From Alphaproteobacteria bacterium (lineage in GTDB: Bacteria > Pseudomonadota > Alphaproteobacteria > JANQMY01), in NCBI GenBank assembly GCA_028289425.1, contig JANQPL010000003.1, positions 1-64,000 of the forward strand: a stretch of DNA of 64,000 bases, written 5' to 3'. Shown piece by piece: positions 18,753 to 28,645 of the stretch; position 1 is the first letter of the stretch; each line of letters starts with the position of its first letter. The position numbers and the translations under genes were made by a program. The notes under the pieces are model-generated. The model was not told the origin of the DNA, did not search any database, and saw only the letters and a list, made by a program, of their open reading frames with translations.

Positions 18753-18776
18753 AGGGCGGACCAATAGGTCCGCCCT
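18753..18776 (-). terminator. rho-independent terminator of the fad operon
   Basis: Read on the minus strand, a perfect 10-bp stem AGGGCGGACC / GGTCCGCCCT with a four-base loop is followed by TTTCTT. It lies about 50 bp after the stop of fadB (18828), so it should end the beta-oxidation operon. Confidence 0.75.
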
Positions 18777-18827
18777 CCCCATCGTATTCCGGTCTTTCGA
18801 CGCCTTTTTGTTATTCAATGAACCGGA

Positions 18828-21020
18828 TCATGCGGCCGCCTTCTTGGGGTCGAACCGCTTGTAAAAGGTCTCGCCCTTATCAGCCATTTCTCTCAACAGA
18901 GGGGTCGGCAGGAAGCGTTCACCGTATTTCTGCGCCAGCCGGTCACATTCTTCGACAAATGTCTTCGCACCGACCGTATCGATCAGCGAGAGCGGCCCGC
19001 CAGTGTAAGGCGCAAAGCCCCAGCCCATAATGGCGCCCACATCCGCATCGCGCACGTCGGTCAGCACGTTTTCTTCGAAGCAACGGGCCGTTTCGAGTGC
19101 TTGAATGTACAAGAAACGCTTCTTCAGCTCGTCCACATCGGGCTGCTCGTCCGCTTCCTGAATGATCTCGCTCAAGCCCGGCCACAGACGCTTCTGACCG
19201 CCTTCCGGATAGTCATAAAAGCCCTTGCCGTTCTTCTTTCCTTTGCGGCCACGCTTGACCACCATTTCTTCAAGCAGCGTGTCGGCCGGTCCCGACTTGT
19301 ATTTGTCGCCCAGATCCTTCTTGGTCTGTTCACGCACGTGGTAGCCAAGCTCGAGCGACACCTCGTCATTAAGCGCTAACGGGGCGACCGGCATGCCGGT
19401 CATCTTGCCGGCATTTTCGATCAGCGCCGGCGTCACACCTTCCGACAGCATGGCCACGCCTTCGCCCACATAAGTGCCGAAAACGCGGGACGTGTAGAAA
19501 CCGCGGCTATCATTCACCACAATGGGTGTTTTGCGGATCTTCTTCACATAATCCATGGAGCGGGCAAGTGCCGCATCGGAGGTCTTCTCGCCACGGATGA
19601 TTTCCACAAGCGGCATGCGATCCACCGGCGAGAAGAAGTGAATGCCGATGAAATTATCGGGCCGGGAGCTTGCTTCCGCCAGGCCGGTAATGGGCAGCGT
19701 GGAGGTGTTCGAGCCGAAAATGGCATCGTTTGCGATCTGCGCCTCCGCCTTCGCCGTGACGTCTGCTTTGATCGCCCGGTCCTCGAACACCGCCTCGATG
19801 ATGAGGTCCGATCCCTTCAGCAGATCATAGTCGGTTGTCGGCGTGATTAGTTCCAGGATCTTCGCCTTGCCCTCTTCGCTCTGCCGCTTTTTGGAGATCG
19901 CCTTGTCCAGCAGCTTGACCGAGTAGTCTTTGCCCTTGTCGGCGGCCTCTTGGTCCCGGTCGATCAAGATCACCTCGATCCCCGCCAAGGCAGACACATA
20001 GGCAATGCCCGCCCCCATCATGCCGGCCCCCAGCACACCAATCTTTTTGACATCCGTGGTCGGAATATCTTTCGGGCGGCGCGCCAGCTTGTTGAGCTCC
20101 TGGCTCGACAGAAACAGCGACCGGATCATGTTGCGCGAGGCCGGATCGTTCAACAGCTTCACGAAGTACCGTTGTTCGATGCGAATACCCGCTTCGATCG
20201 GCACCTGAACGCCTTCATAGACGCAGCGCATGATGTATTTCTGCGCCGGGAAGTTGCCGTACGTGGTCTTGCGCAGCATGGCGTTGCCCATGACCCAAGT
20301 GATCCCGCCGCCCCGGTCGTAAGGCCCACCGCCGGGAATGCGATAGCCCTTCTTATCCCAAGGCTGTTCGGCATCGCCTTCTTCTTTGATCCAGCGCTTG
20401 GCTTCGGAAATCAGCTCGGCCTCGGGCACCACCTTGTGCACAATGCCTTGCTTGGCCGCTTTTTGTGGGTTGAGCGCCGTGCCCTGCATGATCAACGGAA
20501 GCGCCGCCGCACAGCCGATCAAACGCGGCAGGCGCTGGGTGCCGCCGCCGCCGGGCAGCAAACCCACCTTCGCTTCGGGAAGGCCCAGTTGAGTTTTCGG
20601 ATTATCGGACGCAACCCGATAGTGGCATGCCAAACATACTTCCAAGCCACCACCGAGCGCCGTGCCGTTGATAGCGGCCGCTACCGGCTTGCCGCAGGTT
20701 TCCAATTCCCGCAGCAGCATGTTGAACTTGAGGCCGCTTTCAAACTGCCCCCGGACACGCTCTTCTTCCGATTTCGGTGCACCGGCGCCCGACGCGCTGC
20801 CTTCCATCTCGCTCAAATCCGCGCCGGCAATAAAGGCCGGCTTGCCGCTGGTGATCACCAGACCCTTGATCGCGTCATCGGTCATCACTTTTTGGATGAC
20901 TTCGCCGAAATCCTTCAGCGAGCCTGCGCCCAGCACATTCATAGACCGGCCGGGCATATCCCATGTGAGCAAACCAATGCCGTCGCCGTCCACGTCCAAT
21001 GTCATGTTTTCCCAAGACAT
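18828..21020 (-). CDS. fadB: bifunctional enoyl-CoA hydratase / 3-hydroxyacyl-CoA dehydrogenase, FadB/FadJ type
   Basis: 730 residues, the usual size of the fatty-acid oxidation alpha subunit. The N-terminal crotonase domain has the oxyanion segments IAGADLSEM and [17 protein letters not shown], and [13 protein letters not shown] further on. The dehydrogenase half starts near residue 330 with the NAD-binding [17 protein letters not shown], followed by [17 protein letters not shown]. It catalyses steps two and three of beta-oxidation and should pair with the thiolase gene directly upstream. ATG 21020 has an AGGAG site. It is last in the operon, before a clear terminator. Confidence 0.93.
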   Translation of the reverse strand: MSWENMTLDVDGDGIGLLTWDMPGRSMNVLGAGSLKDFGEVIQKVMTDDAIKGLVITSGKPAFIAGADLSEMEGSASGAGAPKSEEERVRGQFESGLKFNMLLRELETCGKPVAAAINGTALGGGLEVCLACHYRVASDNPKTQLGLPEAKVGLLPGGGGTQRLPRLIGCAAALPLIMQGTALNPQKAAKQGIVHKVVPEAELISEAKRWIKEEGDAEQPWDKKGYRIPGGGPYDRGGGITWVMGNAMLRKTTYGNFPAQKYIMRCVYEGVQVPIEAGIRIEQRYFVKLLNDPASRNMIRSLFLSSQELNKLARRPKDIPTTDVKKIGVLGAGMMGAGIAYVSALAGIEVILIDRDQEAADKGKDYSVKLLDKAISKKRQSEEGKAKILELITPTTDYDLLKGSDLIIEAVFEDRAIKADVTAKAEAQIANDAIFGSNTSTLPITGLAEASSRPDNFIGIHFFSPVDRMPLVEIIRGEKTSDAALARSMDYVKKIRKTPIVVNDSRGFYTSRVFGTYVGEGVAMLSEGVTPALIENAGKMTGMPVAPLALNDEVSLELGYHVREQTKKDLGDKYKSGPADTLLEEMVVKRGRKGKKNGKGFYDYPEGGQKRLWPGLSEIIQEADEQPDVDELKKRFLYIQALETARCFEENVLTDVRDADVGAIMGWGFAPYTGGPLSLIDTVGAKTFVEECDRLAQKYGERFLPTPLLREMADKGETFYKRFDPKKAAA

Positions 21021-21090
21021 AATTGATATCTCCTATTCGCCTCGCACCCATTTGCCATCGGCCGGTAGGTCGGACTGACGAAACTGACAC

Positions 21091-21232
21091 GTCATTGCGA
21101 GGAGCAGTAGCAACGAAGCAATCCAGAGCACTTTGCTTGGTATTTGTGGCTCTGGATCGCCTGCCTGCGCGAAGCTGGAGCTTCGCTTCGGCGAAGGCAG
21201 GCCGCGCCCGCTACCGCGGGCTCGCGATGACG
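21091..21232. repeat. GTCATTGCGAG / CTCGCGATGAC inverted repeat, copy 1
   Basis: The element has terminal inverted repeats GTCATTGCGAG and CTCGCGATGAC, with internal AGCAATCCAGAG and CTCTGGATCGC segments that also pair. It lies between fadB and fadA inside the operon. A shorter copy occupies 53602-53694. It carries no ORF of its own. Confidence 0.8.
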
Positions 21233-21288
21233 ATCTGAGTCAGTTTTCTCCTTGGACCGAATGGCAATCTGGGTGACTCGTTCTTGTG

Positions 21289-22494
21289 TTAAACCCGCTC
21301 GATGATCGTCGCGGTACCCATGCCGGCACCGACGCACAGAGTGGTCAGTGCCGTTTCTTTATCACTGCGTTCCAACTCATCGAGAACCGTGCCCAAGATC
21401 ATGGCGCCCGTTGCCCCCAGCGGGTGACCCATGGCGATGGCGCCGCCATTCACATTGATCTTGTCATGATCGATGTTGAGCACTTTCATAAAGCGCAACA
21501 CCACGGACGCGAAGGCTTCATTGAGTTCATAAAGGTCGATATCGCCCACTGCCATGCCGGCGCGCTTGAGCGCCTTCTCTGTCACGTAGGACGGACCGGT
21601 GAGCATGATCGCCGGTTCCGACCCAATGGAAGCAAAAGACTTAATCCGTGCACGGGGCTTCAGACCCAATTTTTCGCCAATCTCCTTCGTGCCCAGCAGA
21701 ACGGCTGCCGCGCCGTCCACAATGCCGGACGAGTTGCCCGCATGATGCACGTGATCGAGCCTCTCTACTTCCGGATAGCGCTGCTGTGCGACCGCGTCGA
21801 ACGCAAACTCGCCCTGCTCCGCGAAGGACGGCTTGAGCGAGGCCAATGATTGCATGGTGCTTTCGGGCCGCATGTGTTCGTCATTGTCAAGAATGGTCAG
21901 GCCGTTTATGTCCTTCACCGCGACCACCGATTTTTCGAAACGGCCTTCATCCCAGGCCTGTTTGGCGCGCTTCTGAGATTCCATGGCATAGGCGTCCACG
22001 TCATCGCGGCTGAACCCATCGATGGTAGCGATCAGATCCGCGCCAATGCCCTGCGGCAGGAAATAGGACTTAAAGGCGATCGACGGATCGGTCGCCCACG
22101 ACCCTTTGTCCGCCCCCATGGGCACCCGACTCATGCTTTCCACACCCCCGCCGATGGTCATGTCGTGCTGGCCTGCCATGACTTGCGCTGCTGCCGTATT
22201 CACGGCTTCCAAGCCCGACGCGCAAAACCGGTTCACCTGAACGCCGGAGACACTTTGGTCGTATTCCGCATTCAGCACGGCGATCCGGGCAATATCGCCG
22301 CCTTGCTCATTCACCGGGCTCACACAGCCAAGCACCACATCGTCCACTTCCGCCGTGTCCAGTTCGTTGCGTTCCTTGATCGCCTTCAGCGTCTGGGTCG
22401 CCAGCTCCAGGGCCGTTACTTCGTGCAACGAGCCGTCTTTCTTTCCTTTGCCGCGCGGCGTGCGCACGGCATCGTAGATGTAGCAATCGGTCAT
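21289..22494 (-). CDS. fadA: acetyl-CoA C-acyltransferase (3-ketoacyl-CoA thiolase)
   Basis: 401 residues with the full thiolase set: nucleophile Cys in [12 protein letters not shown], the His-containing [15 protein letters not shown], and the C-terminal [13 protein letters not shown] with the second active-site Cys. It cleaves 3-ketoacyl-CoA with CoA, the last step of beta-oxidation, and should form a complex with the FadB-like protein downstream. ATG 22494 is preceded by GGAGAA. The 270-bp gap to fadB contains a dispersed repeat, but both genes read the same way without a terminator. Confidence 0.93.
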   Translation of the reverse strand: MTDCYIYDAVRTPRGKGKKDGSLHEVTALELATQTLKAIKERNELDTAEVDDVVLGCVSPVNEQGGDIARIAVLNAEYDQSVSGVQVNRFCASGLEAVNTAAAQVMAGQHDMTIGGGVESMSRVPMGADKGSWATDPSIAFKSYFLPQGIGADLIATIDGFSRDDVDAYAMESQKRAKQAWDEGRFEKSVVAVKDINGLTILDNDEHMRPESTMQSLASLKPSFAEQGEFAFDAVAQQRYPEVERLDHVHHAGNSSGIVDGAAAVLLGTKEIGEKLGLKPRARIKSFASIGSEPAIMLTGPSYVTEKALKRAGMAVGDIDLYELNEAFASVVLRFMKVLNIDHDKINVNGGAIAMGHPLGATGAMILGTVLDELERSDKETALTTLCVGAGMGTATIIERV

Positions 22495-22541
22495 GGTTTT
22501 CTCCGTAGACTTTGGGTCGCTTGGTTGACGCCGGTTTCGAA

Positions 22542-23699
22542 CTATAGGGAGCGGCTGATGAGTTCCTTCATGATCTCATTCGTGCCGCCGTAAATCTTCT
22601 GAACGCGCGCATCGGCATACATGCGAGCGATGGGATACTCATTCATGTATCCATAACCACCGAAAAGCTGCAAGCACTCATCGATCACGTCGCATTGTTG
22701 CTGGGTGCACCACCATTTTGCCATGGACGCGGTTTCCGCATCGAGCTTTCCGGCGAGCAACTGTTCGGTACATCTGTTGACAAAGATTTTGGCCACACGG
22801 GTGACCGTCTTGGCTTCCGCCAATTTGAACTTAGTGTTCTGGAAATCCATGATGGATTTGCCGAACGCTTTACGCTCTTTGGTATATTTGACGGTCTCTT
22901 CCACGGCCGCTTCCATTGCGCCGACCGCCTGCACAGCAATGATCAAACGCTCCTGGGGCAATTGCTGCATCAGCTGGATAAACCCTTGACCTTCTTCACT
23001 GCCGAGAAGGTTCGCCGTCGGCACACGCACATCGTCGAAGAAGAGTTCCGACGTGTCCTGAGCTTTCAGGCCGATCTTGTCCAAGTTGCGCCCGCGTCGA
23101 AACCCCTCTGCTTCGTCCGTTTCGACGATCATTAGCGACGTACCTTTGGCGCCTTCGGTCGGATCGGTTTTTGCTACCACGATCACCAGGTTTGCTTGTT
23201 GCCCGTTGGTGATAAAGGTCTTTGACCCGTTGATCACATATTGATTGCCGTCGAGCTTTGCGGTGGTTTTGACCGACTGGAGATCAGAGCCGGTTCCGGG
23301 CTCCGTCATCGCGATGGCGCCCACCATTTCTCCGCTCGCCAATTTCGGAAGCCAGCGCTGTTTCTGCTCTTCGGTGCCGTAGTGCTCAATATAGGGGGCG
23401 ACGATCCCGGAATGGACGCTTTCGCCCCACCCCTGAATACCTTTCTTGGAGGCCTCATAAGTCAGAATCGATTGATGCGCGAAATTGCCGCCCGGACATC
23501 CATACTCTTCCGAAAGCGACGTGCACAGAAGACCATTGTCGCCGGCCTTATTCCAAAAATCCCGGTCGATTTGACCTTCTTTGGCCCATCGGTCGCAATG
23601 GGGGACAGCCTCTTTCTCTAGAAACTTGCCGACGGCATCCTTGTAAATCTCAAGGTCTTCCGTCATGTAACTCGGTTTTTCTAGTTCTACGCCGGACAT
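22542..23699 (-). CDS. acyl-CoA dehydrogenase
   Basis: 385 residues from ATG 23699, chosen for the AGGAG site about nine bases upstream; the open frame extends to 24026 inside the previous gene, but that part is out of family. The signatures are [16 protein letters not shown], the central helical domain, and [23 protein letters not shown] followed by YGGTNEI near the C-terminus. It oxidises acyl-CoA to enoyl-CoA with FAD and passes electrons to ETF. It lies between the larger dehydrogenase gene and fadA. Chain-length preference cannot be read from sequence. Confidence 0.93.
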   Translation of the reverse strand: MSGVELEKPSYMTEDLEIYKDAVGKFLEKEAVPHCDRWAKEGQIDRDFWNKAGDNGLLCTSLSEEYGCPGGNFAHQSILTYEASKKGIQGWGESVHSGIVAPYIEHYGTEEQKQRWLPKLASGEMVGAIAMTEPGTGSDLQSVKTTAKLDGNQYVINGSKTFITNGQQANLVIVVAKTDPTEGAKGTSLMIVETDEAEGFRRGRNLDKIGLKAQDTSELFFDDVRVPTANLLGSEEGQGFIQLMQQLPQERLIIAVQAVGAMEAAVEETVKYTKERKAFGKSIMDFQNTKFKLAEAKTVTRVAKIFVNRCTEQLLAGKLDAETASMAKWWCTQQQCDVIDECLQLFGGYGYMNEYPIARMYADARVQKIYGGTNEIMKELISRSL

Positions 23700-23740
23700 C
23701 CCCAACTCTCCTGTAATTTCTTGATGACGCCGGCTCTTTC

Positions 23741-25531
23741 TTAGAACGCCTCGGCGGACAACGCCATCATTGATTCCGATCCGGACTTCACCCGGGCCAG
23801 AAGCGAACTTGTGTCGGGCAGCACACGTTCCACGAAATAGCGGCCGGTCGTCAATTTGCTTTCGTAGAACGGGTCGCCGGCAGAGCCGTTCGCCAATCTG
23901 GTTTGCGCGCTTTCGGCCATCAACGCCCACATATAGGCGAAGGTGACCAGACCGAACATATGCAAATAGTCGGTCGATGCGGCGCCCGCTTCGTCCGGAT
24001 TTGCCAGTCCGTTTTTCATGAGCCAATCGGTGGCGTCCGCCAAATCCGCCTTCGCCTTTTTGAGGCCCTCGATGTAGATCGCAACCGCCGCATCGTTCTC
24101 CCGCTCGGCGATGTACTCATCCAGCTCCTTAAAGAAGGCAAACAAGGCACGGCCACCATTTTGAGCAAGCTTCCGCCCGACCAAATCCAACGCCTGAATG
24201 CCATTCGCCCCTTCATAGATCATGGCGATCCGCGCATCGCGCACGAACTGTTCCATGCCCCATTCGGAAATGTAGCCGTGTCCGCCATACACTTGCTGGG
24301 CATTCACCGCGTGGGCAAATCCAAGGTCAGTCAGATAGGCTTTAATGACGGGCGTAAACAAACCCATGTAGTCATCGGCCGCCTCACGCTCTCCTTCGCC
24401 CTCGCCCTTTATGGCAATATCGCCTTTGAGCGCCGTCCAGAAGACCAGTGCGCGCGCACCTTCGTTGAATGCCCGCTGATTCATCAGCATACGGCGGATG
24501 TCCGGGTGAACGATGATCGGGTCGGCCGGTTTATCGGGCTCCTTAGCACCTGAAATCGACCGGCCTTGCAACCGGTCTTTCGCATAGGTGACGGCGTTTT
24601 GATACGATACTTCCGATTGGGACAGGCCTTGCAGCCCGACATTTAACCGCGCTTCATTCATCATGGTAAACATGGCGCGCATGCCTTTGTGTTCGTCGCC
24701 AATCAGCCACCCGGTGGCGTCTTCATAGTTCAGAACGCAAGTGGAGTTACCGTGTATGCCCATCTTGTGTTCGATGGAGCCGCAGGTCACCCCGTTCCGC
24801 GCGCCAAGCGAGCCGTCATCGTTGACGAGAAACTTGGGCACGACGAACAAGGAGACGCCGCCAATACCTTCCGGACCGCCGGGAATCTTTGCCAGCACCA
24901 GGTGAATAATGTTGTCCGTAAGGTCGTGTTCGCCTGCCGAAATGAAGATCTTCGTGCCGGTAATCTTGTAGGACCCGTCGGCCTGTGGTTCGGCTTTGGT
25001 GCGCATCAACCCCAAATCCGTGCCGCAATGGGGTTCCGTCAGATTCATCGTGCCGGTCCATTCGCCGCTTATCAGTTTCGGCAGATAGATACGCCTCTGC
25101 TCCTCCGTACCATGAGCATGGATGGCGGAATAGGCGCCGTGGCTCAGTCCCGGATACATGCCGAACGCCATATTGGCAGACGACATAATCTCTAGGATCC
25201 CGGAATTAAGGACATGGGGCAGCCCTTGCCCTCCATATTCGGGATCTGCCGACAGAGCGGACCATCCGCCTTCGATAAAGGTCTTATAAGCCTCTTTGAA
25301 ACCTGTGGGCGTGGTCACCTCACCGTCCTTCAGTGTACAGCCTTCTTGGTCGCCGACAACATTGAGCGGCTGCAACACTTCTTCGGCGACTTTGGCGCCT
25401 TCTTCCAATATGGCGTTGATGACATCTTCCGTTGCTTCCGCAAAGCCCGGAAGGTTCGAGTATTTTTCGATTTGGAGCATGTCGTGCAGCAGGAATTGCA
25501 TGTCACGAACAGGCGCGGTGTATGTCGGCAT
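23741..25531 (-). CDS. acyl-CoA dehydrogenase with C-terminal extension domain
   Basis: 596 residues from ATG 25531, which follows an AAGGAAGA site. It opens [16 protein letters not shown], as in the long acyl-CoA dehydrogenases with an extra C-terminal domain (ACAD_C type). The flavin and substrate motifs are [39 protein letters not shown] and [19 protein letters not shown]. It is the first enzyme gene of the fad operon, just after the MerR regulator gene. It is likely active on medium or long saturated chains, by analogy only. Confidence 0.92.
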   Translation of the reverse strand: MPTYTAPVRDMQFLLHDMLQIEKYSNLPGFAEATEDVINAILEEGAKVAEEVLQPLNVVGDQEGCTLKDGEVTTPTGFKEAYKTFIEGGWSALSADPEYGGQGLPHVLNSGILEIMSSANMAFGMYPGLSHGAYSAIHAHGTEEQRRIYLPKLISGEWTGTMNLTEPHCGTDLGLMRTKAEPQADGSYKITGTKIFISAGEHDLTDNIIHLVLAKIPGGPEGIGGVSLFVVPKFLVNDDGSLGARNGVTCGSIEHKMGIHGNSTCVLNYEDATGWLIGDEHKGMRAMFTMMNEARLNVGLQGLSQSEVSYQNAVTYAKDRLQGRSISGAKEPDKPADPIIVHPDIRRMLMNQRAFNEGARALVFWTALKGDIAIKGEGEGEREAADDYMGLFTPVIKAYLTDLGFAHAVNAQQVYGGHGYISEWGMEQFVRDARIAMIYEGANGIQALDLVGRKLAQNGGRALFAFFKELDEYIAERENDAAVAIYIEGLKKAKADLADATDWLMKNGLANPDEAGAASTDYLHMFGLVTFAYMWALMAESAQTRLANGSAGDPFYESKLTTGRYFVERVLPDTSSLLARVKSGSESMMALSAEAF

Positions 25532-25643
25532 CGTTCTTCCTTTAAAAAAGAAAAAGTCTTCAACCAATTACGCAGACATTTAATGTCCGATCAGTTAAAT
25601 GCGACATCGAACGCAGAATTGTGAACTTCACTGGCTGTGAAAG

Positions 25644-25674
25644 CATCGTCCCGGCTTTGTGCGCCAGGACGATG
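25644..25674 (-). terminator. stem-loop after the merR gene
   Basis: On the minus strand an 8-bp stem CATCGTCC / GGACGATG with an inner GGC/GCC pairing follows the regulator stop codon within three bases. The T stretch after it is short (CTTTC), so it is more likely an attenuator or weak terminator than a strong stop. It stands between the regulator and the enzyme genes. Confidence 0.5.
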
Positions 25675-25676
25675 GC

Positions 25677-26144
25677 TCAGTCTGCGGCAAGGAACGAATC
25701 CGAGACCCGCTCCTGCATCACCTCACCTTGCCGGGCCCGCTCGTCGAGCATCGCCTCAACCATTTCGATCGACTGGGTAAGACCGGCAATCGACTCGTCG
25801 ATGTCGTCCTTTTGACGCTTAAGGCTTTCGATACGCTCACGGAACTTTTTCAGGCTCACTTCAAGCTGCGTCCGCTGGCCGTCCTTGACGTCGTACAGAT
25901 CGAGCATTTCTCTGATATCGGCGAGTGTAAAACCGACCCGCTTTCCTTGAAGAATGAGCATCAAGCGCACCCGGTCGCGCGGAGCGTAAATGCGGGTCTG
26001 GCCGGCCCGGCTGGGGCTCAGCAATCCCTTGTCTTCATAAAAGCGGATGGCCCGCGGGGTCACCGAAAATTCGTTCGCGAGCTGTGATATGGAATAGGTG
26101 GGTAGAGGGGGTTTCGTTTCCTGTGACGTGTTCATCTCGTTCAT
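25677..26144 (-). CDS. MerR-family regulator, LiuR-like
   Basis: 155 residues. I chose ATG 26144, preceded by AGGA; ATG 26135 is an alternative. The N-terminal winged HTH reads YSISQLANEFSVTPRAIRFYEDKGLL and continues with TRIYAPRDRVRL and FTLADIREML. A coiled coil (FRERIESLKRQKDDIDESI) follows, without the cysteines of metal-sensing MerR proteins. This form matches LiuR-type regulators, which control branched-chain amino acid and fatty-acid degradation. A perfect palindrome lies 56 bp upstream (26200-26215), so it probably regulates itself and the fad genes downstream. Confidence 0.88.
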   Translation of the reverse strand: MNEMNTSQETKPPLPTYSISQLANEFSVTPRAIRFYEDKGLLSPSRAGQTRIYAPRDRVRLMLILQGKRVGFTLADIREMLDLYDVKDGQRTQLEVSLKKFRERIESLKRQKDDIDESIAGLTQSIEMVEAMLDERARQGEVMQERVSDSFLAAD

Positions 26145-26199
26145 GATCAGACGGTTCCTAGGTCGTTTCGCCTCTCGTGCTGTTGTCAATCTAACGTAA

Positions 26200-26215
26200 T
26201 TGACGTTAACGTCAA
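26200..26215. promoter_or_regulatory. palindromic operator, probable MerR/LiuR-type site
   Basis: TTGACGTTAACGTCAA is a perfect 16-bp palindrome. Extra half-sites ACGTAA (26194-26199) and ACGTCAA (26215-26221) flank it. It lies between the minus-strand regulator gene (26144) and the plus-strand CAP lipoprotein gene (26241), so it could control both. Assignment to the adjacent MerR protein rests on position and on the symmetric ACGT-centred form. Confidence 0.75.
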
Positions 26216-26240
26216 CGTCAATTGGGAGACGTGGTAAACC

Positions 26241-26789
26241 ATGACGCATTTCGCAAGAAAAGGCCGTTTTCTGGGAGTTTTCGCCGCCATCACATTTGTG
26301 TTTCTGGCCTCGTGCGGCGGTCCAACACGGCAAGACGCTCAAGAAATCCCGCAAGATGACAGCCTCCAAACGCTGCTGGAGCGTCAGGTGCTGACCAATG
26401 TTCTCGCCGAGCGGCGGATTGCCGGCCTGCCAAGCCCCCTGCTCGAAGAAGATGGAGACCTGAAAGCGTCCGCCCGTGCCCATTCTCTGGATATGGCGAC
26501 GCGGGATTATTTCAGCCATATCAACCCGGAAGGCCAAGGCCCCCTTGCCCGCCACCGCAAACGGGTGACCTTTGTTCAGGGGCGGATTGGCGAGAACATC
26601 TGGAGCACCCGGCTGACCCCCGGGCAGGAGCCAAATCTGGGTGTTCTGGCCCGGCGCAGCGTGACGGCCTGGATGGGCAGCCCCGACCACCGCGCCTTGC
26701 TTCTGGATGGGCAAATGAAACGGGTAGGCATCGGCGCCGCATTCACCGATGAATGGGTTTTCGTCACCCTGCTCATGCAGAGCCCTTGA
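26241..26789 (+). CDS. CAP-domain lipoprotein
   Basis: 182 residues. A lipoprotein signal ends in the lipobox LASC with Cys25, so the protein should be anchored to a membrane facing the periplasm or outside. The CAP/SCP domain follows: ARAHSLDMATRDYFSHINPEG, GRIGENIW and WMGSPDHRALLL, the three conserved parts with the His and Glu residues of the family. The molecular role of bacterial CAP proteins is largely unknown. The gene is divergent from the MerR regulator and its start is only 26 bp from the palindromic operator. Confidence 0.88.
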   Translation: MTHFARKGRFLGVFAAITFVFLASCGGPTRQDAQEIPQDDSLQTLLERQVLTNVLAERRIAGLPSPLLEEDGDLKASARAHSLDMATRDYFSHINPEGQGPLARHRKRVTFVQGRIGENIWSTRLTPGQEPNLGVLARRSVTAWMGSPDHRALLLDGQMKRVGIGAAFTDEWVFVTLLMQSP

Positions 26790-26954
26790 GCCCGGCACAC
26801 GCCTCAAAAACAAGGTTAAGCGTTTATTAAGCCCGGCTTGCGAGACAGGAGGCATGTGATTTGTCTTTAACGCATCGGCTCGGCCGATGCCGGTTCTTGC
26901 GATGGCCCAACGCCCGTTCAACCCAGTCGACGCCCATGTTTGTGAGGGGACCTC

Positions 26955-28487
26955 ATGAACGCGCGGTCGACATGGAATGTGAAGGGTGTGGACGCGGCCA
27001 CCAAGGAAGCGGCCAAGCGCGCCGCCGAAAAAGCAGGCATACCGCTCGGCGATTGGTTGAGCGACGTTATCGAGTCTGCCCGGCGCAACGAAACACTGCG
27101 CGGACCCTCTGACGAACCGCTGCTCCTGACCGACCAGGCGGACCAAGTGCCGGTGGCCAAATCGGGCACCGCCGCCGTGGAAGCAGTGCGCGCCGCCATC
27201 AAAACCCTGCTTGATCGGCTCCAGGAAAGCCAATCCCAAGGTGCCCTCACGCTCGAGAACTTGGAATCGTCGCTGCGCGACCTCGCAGGTGAGCTTGAGT
27301 CATCGCAAGACACGCTGGCCGCGTGCGAACGAGACCAGCACATGTATTTGGCGGGCTTGAGCAAAGATCTGTTCGACCTCAGCACCCGCGTCAGCCTGAT
27401 GGAGAACAGCCGCGGCGGCAACACGGAAGCCGCGGCCATCCAGATCCTGGAAGAGGCCATCGGCAAGATCACCGCCTTCATCGAAGCCGCCGACAAACGG
27501 CAAACAGAAGCGATTGCCTCCATCGGCACCACCCTCGACAATCTGGCGGGAGAGGTTAGCCGGCAGAGCAAGTCGCTCGACGCGGACCGCAGTTCGTTCC
27601 TGATCAAGTCCAAATCCGCCGACCAAAAAATCTCGGCGGTGACGGAAACCGCCGAACAGCACCACGAGAAGATTCTGGAGATCCAATCGCGGGTATCGAC
27701 GGTGGAGCGCCGCCAGTCGGACAATGCGCGCCTCATCGAAGACAAGATCGATACGCGCTTCGACGATCTGGACGAAAACTTTACGCGGCTGCGCGACCGG
27801 TTGCGCGGGCTTGAAAAACGCCAGGCCGAAGAAACAGACACACCGGTCGCCGCGATCGAAGTGGCCATCGACCGCCTCAGCCGGCGGGTCGACCAGGTAG
27901 AAACCCAGCCTAACGCCGTGCTGGACGAAAAAATGCGGCAGCAAGAAACCGCCATCAAAGAGAACGAACAGCGCATGAGAGAGGGCTTCACCGCCGTCAC
28001 CAGCGCCGTGGAAGAATTGGCGGGCCGGATCTCGACACTCGAAACCGGCGACACTAAGGCTGCGTCCCCTAAACCGGGCAAGGGCGCGGCGGCGTTGCGC
28101 GACAAGGTGCCCGTCGACGATGAGAGCGATGAAACGGCCGCCGATAATGACGCGGGTAAATCTAAGACCGAAACACGACCGGGCCGTATCGGACCGGCCT
28201 TGCTGCTTGACCAACAAGAAGACGAAAGCGCGTATGACGAAAACAACGGTCTCATGCGTTACCTGTTCGCGCTCATCCTAATCATCTTCTTGGGCACCAG
28301 CCTGTTGCTGCTGCTCAACCAGGACGGCGACCAGCCCGGCGGCGGCGATCGCCCCAACCCGGGATCGAGCCTGATCGAGTTCTTTCGCACACTGATCACG
28401 GATACCTCCGCAGCCCCGGTGGAAGACGCTCCGGTGCTCGTGGTTCAAGAACCAAGTGCTGGTTATCAACCGGAAAGGGGCAACTAG
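26955..28487 (+). CDS. PodJ-like coiled-coil membrane protein, short form
   Basis: 510 residues after a GAGGGG site. The N-terminus (WNVKGVDAATKEAAKRAAE, then GIPLGDWLSDVI) closely resembles the start of PodJ-type polarity proteins. A long coiled-coil region rich in Glu, Arg and Ala covers roughly residues 60-400. One transmembrane helix (YLFALILIIFLGTSLLLLL) lies near 435-455, leaving about 55 residues outside the membrane. PodJ proteins are usually about twice this size, with a periplasmic Sel1/peptidoglycan-binding part, which is missing here. A role at the cell pole is inferred from the N-terminus only. Confidence 0.65.
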   Translation: MNARSTWNVKGVDAATKEAAKRAAEKAGIPLGDWLSDVIESARRNETLRGPSDEPLLLTDQADQVPVAKSGTAAVEAVRAAIKTLLDRLQESQSQGALTLENLESSLRDLAGELESSQDTLAACERDQHMYLAGLSKDLFDLSTRVSLMENSRGGNTEAAAIQILEEAIGKITAFIEAADKRQTEAIASIGTTLDNLAGEVSRQSKSLDADRSSFLIKSKSADQKISAVTETAEQHHEKILEIQSRVSTVERRQSDNARLIEDKIDTRFDDLDENFTRLRDRLRGLEKRQAEETDTPVAAIEVAIDRLSRRVDQVETQPNAVLDEKMRQQETAIKENEQRMREGFTAVTSAVEELAGRISTLETGDTKAASPKPGKGAAALRDKVPVDDESDETAADNDAGKSKTETRPGRIGPALLLDQQEDESAYDENNGLMRYLFALILIIFLGTSLLLLLNQDGDQPGGGDRPNPGSSLIEFFRTLITDTSAAPVEDAPVLVVQEPSAGYQPERGN

Positions 28488-28645
28488 ATTTTCGGGCGCT
28501 GCACCTATGAATGACCCCCCAAAACGTGATACCCGATGGGAAGGGGTTCCGTCTCTTCGCTTCCCTGTTGAGTAGATTGATCACCCGCATCGGCCGGGCT
28601 TGCCGATATTGAGTTTCAGCCTTATTTGGCCCGTCAGCGCCGCAC

